From Prostheceraeus crozeri (Eukaryota; Platyhelminthes; Polycladida; Euryleptidae), in NCBI GenBank assembly GCA_907163375.1, contig CAJQUW010012939.1:1-64000 (forward strand): a DNA stretch of 64,000 nt, read 5' to 3'. Shown in pieces: positions 7,949 to 16,353 of this stretch. The stretch's first letter is position 1. The number at the start of each line of letters is the position of its first letter. The position numbers were made by a program, and so were the translations under genes. Under the pieces are notes generated by a model. The model worked only from the letters and a program-made list of their open reading frames with translations, did no database searches and was not told the origin of the DNA.

Positions 7949-8039
7949 AATGGAAAAATACACCAACTGTCGCGCCGATGTCAGAAAGTTTGTCGATAAA
8001 CCTGTCGACATGGCGCGACAGTTGGTGTATTTTTCCATT
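7949..8039. repeat. Perfect 28-bp-arm inverted repeat (foldback)
   Basis: Arms 7,949-7,976 and 8,012-8,039 are exact reverse complements (starting AATGGAAAAATACACCAACT). The 35-base centre allows five more pairs past a one-base bulge and also holds GTCGAC. The whole 91-bp unit could be a tiny foldback transposon or a structural element; no clear target duplication is seen. Confidence 0.9.
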
Positions 8040-8226
8040 AGCGTTCAAGGTCATTCTATTAAAAGCATATGGGAATTATTCTCATTGAAGACAAGCAATT
8101 GTTTTAAAGAATGCATTGTGAATACAATATTCCTGTAACAGACAGGAACGAGAGAGAGAGAGAAAGAAAGAAAGAAGACACGCTGCTCCGTAAAAGTTTA
8201 ATTGAGATAACGAAGGATATATTCTT

Positions 8227-8325
8227 GAGGTTCCTTCCACTTTTGTTTCTTCCATTTCTGAAGTTCCTTCCACTTTTGTTTCATTCATTTCTGAAGTTCC
8301 TTCCATTTTTGTTTCTTCCATTTTT
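8227..8325. repeat. Three 33-bp tandem repeats
   Basis: Units of 33 bp beginning GA(G/A)GTTCCTTCCA at 8,227, 8,260 and 8,293. Read on the minus strand they give an 11-residue repeat of the type E-M-x-E-T-K-V-E-G-T-S inside an open frame (8,082-8,375). Read on the plus strand they give a Leu/Phe-rich repeat. Whether either strand is translated cannot be judged. A GA microsatellite lies just before (8,150-8,175). Confidence 0.8.
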
Positions 8326-8342
8326 AAAGAAATATTTTTAAC

Positions 8343-8366
8343 GGCGAAGCCCTGAACCTTCGGTTC
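8343..8366. terminator. Mini-hairpins GGCGAAGCC and GAACCTTCGGTTC
   Basis: Two perfect mini-hairpins at 8,343-8,351 and 8,354-8,366, of the same type as those at gene ends. No convincing gene ends here, apart from the 33-bp repeat region just before. Confidence 0.5.
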
Positions 8367-8379
8367 GCTAGTCACATGA

Positions 8380-8900
8380 TATATTTTAAAAACCTGAAAA
8401 ATGGATAAAATTCATGAATTTGAAATTCTCAACTTTTATGATTTTCGGTGTCCGGTTTTACATGACCTGGAACGGTCATGATTTAAGCAATGAAAAATGT
8501 CATAATCACAAATTTGAGATTCTCAACTTTTATGATTTTTTCGGTGTCCTGGAACGGTCATGATTTTGGCGGGGGTGAAAATTGTAATTCTCAAATTTTG
8601 AGATTTTGAAAAATTTGAAAATTGGGTATTTTTAAAAACGCCCAAATCGGAGCGAAGCTCCTCTGGCTTTAGCCGATTTATGAATTTAGGTCTTCATAAC
8701 CTGAAAAAGGGTTCAAATTCATGAATTTATGTCGTTTTTAAAAAGTACCATTTTTCAAAAAATGGTACTTTTTGAATGGACTAAATTCATGAATTTAGGT
8801 CTTAAAAACCTGAAAAAGGGACTAAATTCATAAATTTATGTCGTTTTTAAAGATACTATTTTTTTGAATTTTATGGTGTCCTGGAACGGTCTTTTGCCCA
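8380..8900. repeat. Non-coding block of repeated modules, possible terminal region
   Basis: Three kinds of module recur: AAATTCATGAATTTAGGTCTT plus AACCTGAAAAAGGG (about 8,380-8,430 diverged, 8,676-8,735, 8,775-8,845), GGTGTCCTGGAACGGTC (about 8,450 diverged, 8,535, 8,876), and GAGATTCTCAACTTTTATGATTTT (8,425 diverged, 8,517). An AT-rich palindrome with AAAGTACCATTTTT arms sits near 8,738-8,771. With no ORF present, this looks like the terminal region of the Polinton-like element, but its partner end is outside the window. Confidence 0.5.
8649..8674. terminator. Compound mini-hairpin, second copy
   Basis: GGAGCGAAGCTCC (8,649-8,661) and GGCTTTAGCC (8,665-8,674) are framed by AAATCGG/CCGATTT arms. 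This repeats the 2,571-2,603 structure almost exactly, 6 kb away. Confidence 0.6.
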
Positions 8901-8905
8901 TTACT

Positions 8906-9518
8906 TCATTGTTTGAAATTTTTATCTTTATATCTAGAAATGGCAACAATTCTCCAGGCTCGGGCGTTTCTAGTGTAAACTTAATATTTTTATTTAGTCA
9001 CTAGAAACGCCCGAGCCTCGAGAATGGTTGCCATTTCTAGATATAAAAATAAAAATTTCAAACAATGAGGTTATGTACAACTGGTATCATAAAGCTGAAC
9101 ATTCGAACATTACTTTACGTAAGGATGCCTTTTTAACATGGCATGTAAAACAAAATTTCATAAGCAATAGGTTTCAGTCAATTGCTAAATGCTGCAATGA
9201 CGATATCAGAAAACAAGAAAATATAAGCGAATTCCAGAGTATTCTAATCGATAATGGTCATAATAAAAATGACTGCCGAGAGGCAAAACCTAAGAATAAG
9301 CAACGAAAACCAAAACCACATAATAAGATAGTTAATTTCAAATTGCCTTTTGTAAACGACAGATGCAATCGCAGAGTAAATAAATTAATTGATAAATACA
9401 AATTCCCCATAAAAGTCACAAACGAATATGGTATGAAATCGGCATCATTTTTTAAGCACAAAAATAATAACCAAAATTGTAATTGCGAGATTTGCCTTGA
9501 ATGTAAAAGTAATATTTG
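8906..9518. mobile_element. Penelope-like element fragment, copy 1
   Basis: This 613-bp stretch matches 11,846-12,458 with only about five differences. It starts with a large palindrome (arms 8,907-8,975 and 8,999-9,067, loop 23) and continues with PLE coding sequence on the plus strand. Both ends are cut short relative to copy 2. The match stops abruptly, so the fragment arose by duplication or by two closely related insertions. Confidence 0.75.
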
Positions 9519-9603
9519 TAATAAATGTAAAAGTATAAATTTATTCAGCAATAATTTTAATTCGGAATGGCTGCATGAAAGCTGCGTAATCAACATCGCG
9601 TAG
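9028..9603 (+). pseudogene. PLE reverse transcriptase C-terminal fragment, copy 1
   Basis: The open frame begins LPFLDIKI (the LPFLD motif that marks the RT thumb region in Penelope-like proteins; the first codon is TTG and no real start is seen), followed by WYHKAEHSNITLRKDAFLTWHVKQ and a basic linker rich in Lys/Pro/Asn. A Cys cluster (NCNCEICLEC) precedes the point where the match to copy 2 ends; the remaining about 28 codons are unrelated sequence. The RT catalytic core and the GIY-YIG domain are absent. PLE proteins copy their RNA at a nicked chromosome target. This piece is inactive, being truncated at both ends. Confidence 0.7.
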
Positions 9604-10260
9604 ACCGCTGTCACACAGAATAAGGCGTCTTCTATCTTCCATGTCACTCGCTTTTTTGCACATTCTCCATAAGGGGTCTTCCGTAAGGCGTGATGAGACG
9701 ATTTTCATCTGTCGTCTTCCGCCGTCCATCTTCCATCTGCCATCTTCCACGGACCGCAGTCACAGTAGGAAAAGCCGTTTCCATTACAGTCAGCGCAATT
9801 TTTCACCATGTAACCGTTGCTGTGACTACTGTCTTGATCCTCGTCCTCGTCCGACATGTTGAACAAAGAGCTGTTTTCTCATAAATTGCTTCTCTTTGCG
9901 AATCACAGCTTCCTATATATTCCCTCAGACGTCACATCACGTTGTTCTAATTTTGGAACAGTCTCGCGGCTGATGCCTGATGGAAATGAACTTTATCAAC
10001 CGCATAATTTCGTGGCTTATGTCCGATGGACGACGCCTTATGACTTTTCCTGTGTGACAGCGTGATGGACGTTGGAAGATGTGAGATGACCTGTGGCTGA
10101 TGACTCTTTCTGTGTGATAGATTGTATTCTTTTCTACATGCAATTAAAAGGAAATCCCAAATGGAAGATAGAAGATGGCAGACGCCTAAATACTGGAGAC
10201 TGCCTAAATACCAGTACATACTCATAGTATAAAGATAGACTTACTACAATTTTCTAAGCT
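9604..10260. other. Inverted-repeat-rich non-coding block
   Basis: GCTGTCACACAG ... ATAAGGCGTC near 9,609-9,635 recurs in inverted form near 10,035-10,065 (GACGCCTTATGAC ... CTGTGTGACAGC). Related words (ACCGCAGTCACAGTAGGAAAA, about 9,755; TTCTGTGTGATAG, about 10,108) also occur. This looks like a non-autonomous DNA element with subterminal repeats, but its borders are unclear. Confidence 0.35.
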
Positions 10261-11099
10261 TTAATTCGAATAATGTTTTCATTTATGAAATCCACACAAT
10301 ACATCTAAGTGAGTGGGAATTGAGGGCCTTTGTAAGTTGAGTAATGGGTGGATAGATGAGCGATGTGCTCCGTTGGGACAAGTTTCCCGTATTTCACCTC
10401 TTTCAAAGTTGTTGCAAAGGCTTTGAGCACAAATGCAAATGGGAATGATTTTTTCAATAAATAGTCCTCTGAAACATATCTGTATCATTCTTTCCTGTTT
10501 CAATATCTTCCCTGTTCCGCTAACTACTCCATAAGATGCATGCTCTTTAAAGAACGGACGAATCTCAAAAGCAAATGTAATTTTTTTCTTTATAGTTTGA
10601 TCAGAGTAAACATGTGCAACTGGCAGAAGGGATTTGTTTCAATTCTGAAATGAAAGATAAGCTGCCAATCTAGTATCTGCATATTATTTGCACATTATTC
10701 TCTTGACATAAGAAATAGAAGATCAAAGTCTTGCGTGTGCACACTCAATTCATAATTCTTGTGTACGATGATGCAAGTATATTCAGTAGAATTTGCTGTG
10801 CTTTTATAAAATCCTACAGTTCAACTGAGGCCAACCCTTCACCGCCACACCCAAGGGACTGTGTGAGTCCACACGCTAAGTAAGACATTTGCACAATTTT
10901 TTATTCATGGCAATCAACACGACTCTTTTAGTTTATCCATGAAGAGTCACGATTTCGGCACCCGGGCAGACAGCCCATAATCCCCGCTCTGTTTGTTTTA
11001 AAACTATGCTTTTAATTGCAGTTTAAAAACTGTGCTTTATATCCATGTATAGAACAAGACTTTAAAAGTGCGTAACGACGCACATTAAATATCTTGTTT
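10261..11099. other. No feature seen
   Basis: No coding motif, tandem repeat or clear inverted repeat. A 74-codon minus-strand frame (10,279-10,503) has no recognisable content. Confidence 0.4.
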
Positions 11100-11773
11100 A
11101 AGAACAGTGAAACGCTTTGTCTTCGAATCTCTGAATGTCTTTGAGCTTCACCTCTCTCGTAAATCTGATGCACGAGTCGGATTCACTAAGCAATAGGTCG
11201 GAGAATAATGGCGTATTAAAAATATAAACATGACAAATGCGACAGATATTGAATTTGAGAATGAATTACTTGCTCAGTATTACTTTCTTCAAAATGAAGT
11301 TGAAACTGATGAGCAACTATTACTGATTTTTCTCTTTAGACTTCAACCAGTGGACAATAAACGGCGTGGACATAAGGAATTTAACGGTGACACAACGAGG
11401 CACTCCAACCATGGAATTCAGAATCCGAGATCCCAATGCGAGAAATCAAATAAAGGGAACCGTCGCCGACAGAGATGCGCGAACGGGCGATGAACCCACC
11501 AAGGAGAGCGCGAGATGAAGATGAAATCGATTACGGACCTGCGAGGAGCTTCGAAGAGACTCAAACGTGCGGAAGATATCCATCAAGGCAACGCGAATCC
11601 CCTGAGTGGTTTGTGACTAAAGGGGGAGGAGTGTCATAGAGGTTGTTTGCACTGAACACTTATAATGAACTTTCGAAAATTTGTTTTACTGTTAAAAAGT
11701 TTGAATGAACAGTTAATGAAGTTTCTACATGGCGCACGCTGGTTCTGGTTTACTACGCTAATGAGATACGACA
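11100..11773 (+). mobile_element. LTR retrotransposon 3' end (Ty3/gypsy-like), fossil
   Basis: The block ends with a purine-rich tract AAAGGGGGAGGAG (11,619-11,631) directly followed by TGTCATAG at 11,632, the usual polypurine tract/LTR junction. Upstream coding sequence ends in a RYPSR-QRESPEWF-type tail, as at the end of many gypsy pol proteins. About 140 bases of LTR remain before the PLE copy 2 palindrome begins at 11,774. No second LTR was found. The element is a fragment, its age unclear. Confidence 0.4.
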
Positions 11774-12960
11774 CATGTTAAAAAGGCGTCCTTACGTAAA
11801 GTAATGTTTGAATGCTCAGCTTTATGATACCAGTTGTAAATAACCTCATTGTTTGAAATTTTTATTTTTATATCTAGAAATGGCAACAATTCTCCAGGCT
11901 CGGGCGTTTCTAGTGTAAACTTAATATTTTTATTTAGTCACTAGAAACGCCCGAGCCTCGAGAATGGTTGCCATTTCTAGATATAAAAATAAAAATTTCA
12001 AACAATGAGGTTATGTACAACTGGTATCATAAAGCTGAACATTCGAACATTACTTTACGTAAGGATGCCTTTTTAACATGGCATGTAAAACAAAATTTCA
12101 TAAGCAATAGGTTTCAGTCAATTGCTAAATGCTGCAATGACGATATCAGAAAACAAGAAAATATAAGCGAATTCCAGAGTATTCTAATCGATAATGGTCA
12201 TAATAAAAATGACTGCCGAGAGGCAAAACCTAAGAATAAGCAACGAAAACCAAAACCACATAATAAGATAGTTAATTTCAAATTGCCTTTTGTAAACGAC
12301 AGATGCAATCGCAGAGTAAATAAATTAATTGATAAATACAAATTCCCCATAAAAGTCACAAACGAATACGGTATGAAATCTGCATCATTTTTTAAGCACA
12401 AAAATAATAACCAAAATTGTAATTGCGAGATTTGCCTTGAATGTAACAGTAATATTTGCCGGAAAAAGTTTATTGTGTACAAATACACCTGTAGAATGTG
12501 TAATGAATTCCACGTCGGCAAAACAGCGAGAATGTTTAAGACGAGGCATCAAGAACATAAGCGAGCTATTAAAAACAAAAGTAGGCTACATCGAGCGCCC
12601 TTTATCAACATTTAATAGAAAAACATAATGCCGCTGGCGACATCGGGACTTTTCAGGTCGGTCTCATTAGCAAACTGACCAACACACGAGATACAACAAT
12701 AACAGAAGCCAAAGCAATCACACAACTTAAGCCAGAAATCAATAGGAAACATGAATTACCTTTTCACAATTTAACTTCACAGTTCAACAGCCAATCATGC
12801 ATGCAACACAGTTCTTGATATCATTCACTCTTATATAAACCTTCACAAAGGCTGCATCTGTGCCATCTAAACACTATGATTCAGTTTGAATTTTTGATAT
12901 CATAGACATCCCACAGCCAAACGATTGACTTTGTTGTGATTGTGAAGAGAGCAAGTCAGT
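11774..12960 (+). mobile_element. Penelope-like element, copy 2, with inverted 5' segment
   Basis: It begins with a head-to-head arrangement: 11,774-11,915 is the reverse complement of 11,939-12,080 (about 142 bp, few mismatches, 23-base loop). The plus-strand part continues through RT thumb, Cys cluster and GIY-YIG endonuclease to about 12,818, then non-coding 3' sequence to roughly 12,960. Inverted or tandem partial copies at the 5' end are typical for PLEs. It is 5'-truncated and inserted in LTR sequence. Confidence 0.65.
11968..12818 (+). pseudogene. PLE RT C-terminus plus GIY-YIG endonuclease, copy 2
   Basis: The first 164 residues match copy 1 (LPFLDIKI motif, basic linker, Cys cluster NCNCEICLEC). 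They are followed by a GIY-YIG nuclease domain: FIVYKYTCRMCNEFHVGKTA, then the R-x3-R-x2-EHKRAI helix, and, toward the end, HLIEKHN and a KPEIN(R)K tail with the EA-x-x-I stretch. GIY-YIG nucleases of PLEs nick target DNA to start reverse transcription. The open frame ends at 12,615 and the last third of the domain is read in another frame, so there is about one break. The 5' part with the RT palm is missing. Frame context and the near-identity to copy 1 suggest recent activity of this family. Confidence 0.75.
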
Positions 12961-15900
12961 TACCTACCCCAATAACACCTTGCGAGCGGTCCTAGAGGAT
13001 CAACGAACAAATCATTGATAATCAGTAGGTGTCCGTGAACTTATGGCCATATCTGTATTAAAGCTAATCATGTTATCATTGTCTTTGATTATGATATTTT
13101 GATCGTTGAGTAATAGGTAGCTTGTGACGTGATCAAGCGAATACTATTCATCTCAATGGAAGTTATTTTAAAACTATTGCCTCTCCAAGCTAATGTGATT
13201 GTAGATTTGTAAAATACTTTTTTTTCTTCACCTGATCAGTTAATTCCGTGTGAATTTCTCCTAGCAGTTAAAAATTGCAAAACTCATCTGTGGTGCTGTG
13301 TAGCAACAAGAGTTTATTTATCCTAATAAAATCGAAACACATCAAGGAGTTGTTACTATATCTAAAATAATTACTCTATGATGGCTTCTGGTATTTGTTG
13401 AAATGAAATATGATGATGTACTGCATTTCACGATAAAATATTTTCAGTAGCAGTTTCCAAAACACCTATTCAGCGATAAATGATCCAAGCAAAATCAAAA
13501 ATCGGCCTACTTACCAGCTACCTCATAGATTGCAACTGCAAGATGCGGACATGCTACGGATGATGACCTCCACAAATGGCAAAGTCTGATGACAAGACTT
13601 CAAATCTAAACTACGTAAGCGCTAATTAAGTGATAATTCAACTTCAAGTTGGGATAGCAATATTACAGATGAAACTTTTGCATGTTTCATAGGCCTTGCC
13701 CTTAGTTTTGAAGTTATGTGCTGTATTTAAGTAGAAATACTGTAGCTTGATTATTGATCACCATCGATTTGTACTATTGCTGCTTGAATTATGCTTCAAA
13801 AGATGGCTATTCGATTAAAAATATGCACATAAGAGATAATGATGCTGGATTATATAATGCACTTTAATTCATGCAAGGCTTTTGAAGATGCAGTAAATTG
13901 GAAACACGCCTATTATTATTGACAATAGGTTGATTGTGGTAGAATGTCATTAGTCAAATTAAAGGACCATGATTTTCATTTAGCTTTCAAGAAGAAGTAT
14001 CCTTATCTATATTGACCTGACGATGCTTCAAGCTAAAGATCATGGTAGCACTGCATAATATCGCTAAACCATGGGTTCTAAGAAGCTTTGGAAAAGTGTC
14101 TCATCTGACTGCAAGTTTCCCAATACCTTCAATAATATTCTAGCTGGTTGAAAAAGCTAATACTTTCTCATAAGCTGCATGAATCAAAACATAAAAGTTT
14201 GGGTACATCATGAAATGTAAACCGAACTGCTAACCATACATGGGCGTCTATTATTAAATCAATCAAGTTTTTTTGTAGCAAAAATTTATGAAGTGCAAGA
14301 TAAAAGGAAGAGTAAGAGTACACAGACAGATGTTTCAAATAGGTGATATTGATATTACTTTATTGCACTCATCATTCATAGGCCTACTAATTTTCCATAT
14401 TGTTGATTATTATCCATTTTTATCCTCCACTTCTCGTTAATAATTATAATCTCTATTACATTAAATATCTATCACTGCTCATCTTGCTATTAACAACGAT
14501 CATCAGTTTTGCCAAGATATCGCGATCCTCACCTCAAGATGCATATAATTTATATACTATCTATCTAAATTTCATCCAAAGACCATATCAATTTGAGATT
14601 TAGGGAATCATCTATTCTATCGAACGCATCCAACCAAAGCTTAATAATGGAGAGGAGTGCAATGAAGAATATGCATACTATATAATCCGACTGTTGTCAG
14701 GACTGATGCTTTTTGATGACATCCAAGTATCTGATAAAACCTACTCTGTATATAGTTCACATTGACAGTGTATCACAGCGAAAATGCAAGCATTTCATAT
14801 TAGGATATCATTTATACTTAGCAGATGGGTCACATTTACATAGACCGAGAAGTTGATTTCGAAGCTTTCCCCCAAGAAATTTATTGAATACATTCATCTA
14901 TGTATTCAACATGCTTTCGCTTTAGGCGGAGATGAAAAAAGAGAAGTAATTTGTTAATCATAGGGCAAAATCGTGTAATATCGACAGTAAATCTGCTATT
15001 TCAAAATAATGTATTAGAACTTCAGGAACTCATTCATGCGTGCAGTAAATTACACCGATAGGTGGCTAACTCTCAAAGGTACAACAGAGGCTTGGTGGAA
15101 AGCTTTTGATTGCCTCATACCGACAGATATCGGAGCGTGAAGTGAGTCGCCAATTTTTATAATGATCAGTGTAAATCACTCAACTCCTTCACACGCCATC
15201 TGACAACTAAGTGCTTGATTATTAACATAGGGGATGTAAATAGTAATGAATCCGTCAAATTCTAGGCCTACAGTTGCTTTCTATCGTTGTTTTGAGTTAT
15301 ATTGTCATATGGAACGGTACATGAATATCGGGTAACATTGACACCATTGTTGATACTCTAGGTACCCAACAGCATTTTCAACAAGACGCTGAGTATATAC
15401 CTTGTGTTTTATCATCATTGTTTTGTTTATTGTCTCATAGAATATTGCCTCCACAAGATTTGAATGTCTCCCTATATTAATTATTAAGTCTATTTTTAGA
15501 CAATTTATGAAAAATGTCGGGTTATATCGACAGTTAAAACCAGCTTTGGGCTCTCACGGTCACATTTCTCAGTTTTGATGAACAATGATATCTGAATCAT
15601 CTTTGCTTACTCGAATCTACTAATCCTTCGATTTAATTGATGATTCTATAAGTGAAAAGTAAAGTGTGTAGCCTATAGTGATATTCGTATAATCCATGTA
15701 TCTACACATTGTAGGGCATCATCGACATTCCCTAAAGGAGGTGTTAGAAGATGCCGCAGGCATAACACCAAGAAATATTATGTAGGTACTTTATGAAACT
15801 AAATTTTACATACCTGATGTCTCTTTGAGTGTTTGAGAAGGCAAACTTCATCATTTTCGTTACGTTGAAAGCTTGCGCTGAATGCATGAAAAATGTGCGG

Positions 15901-16190
15901 AATTCTTCTTCGTCTTTGATGATATTAGATTCGTCTGTCTAGACTGATTTCACTTATGAAATTTCACTTTTCAGACAATCAGTGAGGCAACAAATATGCA
16001 AAATTTCGTTTCATACAATACATAATATCTCCAATTTATTGTACTTTGCACATTTTGACGCTTCTTTTTGAGACTGTCGATATCATACGAATATCATTAT
16101 TGACTGAATTTTGACTGAATCACGGCCTTCACGCGATCACTAATTGAATTCATTAGATTTTGGCACACATCCTTGATTTCGTCGACTTGG
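12961..16190. other. Non-coding, nothing recognised
   Basis: About 3.2 kb of AT-rich DNA with stops in all frames and no tandem arrays or long inverted repeats. It could be intron or intergenic. A (GA)n tract at 16,196-16,208 may mark the 3' tail of the LINE on the minus strand. Confidence 0.5.
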
Positions 16191-16353
16191 TACCAGAGAG
16201 AGAGAGAGAAATGTTTATATTGTATCGTCGAATAGAAATCAGAAATAAAATACACAGATAAAAGTAGCAGAATGACAGTTTTGTTTAGTCGAAACTAAGA
16301 ACACATTCGTATACGCGTACAAAAGCAAGTATAAAACTAATAGTCACGTGCAT

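Larger units (their letters stand above)
1..8905. mobile_element. Polinton/adintovirus-like element, right part, left end outside window
   Basis: The genes seen together here (jelly-roll capsid-like protein, adenain-type protease, DDE integrase, phospholipase A2 domain, fiber-like protein, small hydrophobic proteins) are the hallmark set of Polinton/Maverick elements and adintoviruses. The stretch is much more AT-rich than the flanks and carries its own repeat and hairpin system, last seen at 8,649-8,674 with related modules up to about 8,894; a PLE fragment begins at 8,906. No terminal inverted repeat or target duplication could be fixed, and no protein-primed DNA polymerase is in view, so at least one third of a usual 15-20 kb element probably lies left of base 1. 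It is a fossil: about half a dozen breaks across four genes, while three ORFs are open, suggesting a fairly young insertion. Family assignment is confident as a class; the exact lineage is not. Confidence 0.85.

Noticed and set aside
8111-8341. Leu/Phe-rich plus-strand ORF as a membrane protein gene
   Set aside because: The hydrophobic part comes only from the 33-bp repeats and the start from a GA microsatellite; no independent support.
1-8905. Complete, active Polinton
   Set aside because: The left part with the polymerase is outside the window and several genes are broken.
8907-9067. Viral hairpin telomere
   Set aside because: The palindrome contains PLE coding sequence in both arms and recurs at 11,774-12,080, so it is a PLE inversion.
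9641-10225. Several overlapping ORFs of 60-92 codons
   Set aside because: They overlap on both strands within an inverted-repeat block and show no protein motif.
16196-16208. GA-repeat as a regulatory element
   Set aside because: Similar (GA)n tracts occur at 8,150, 21,697 and 38,860 with no gene beside them; they are ordinary microsatellites.
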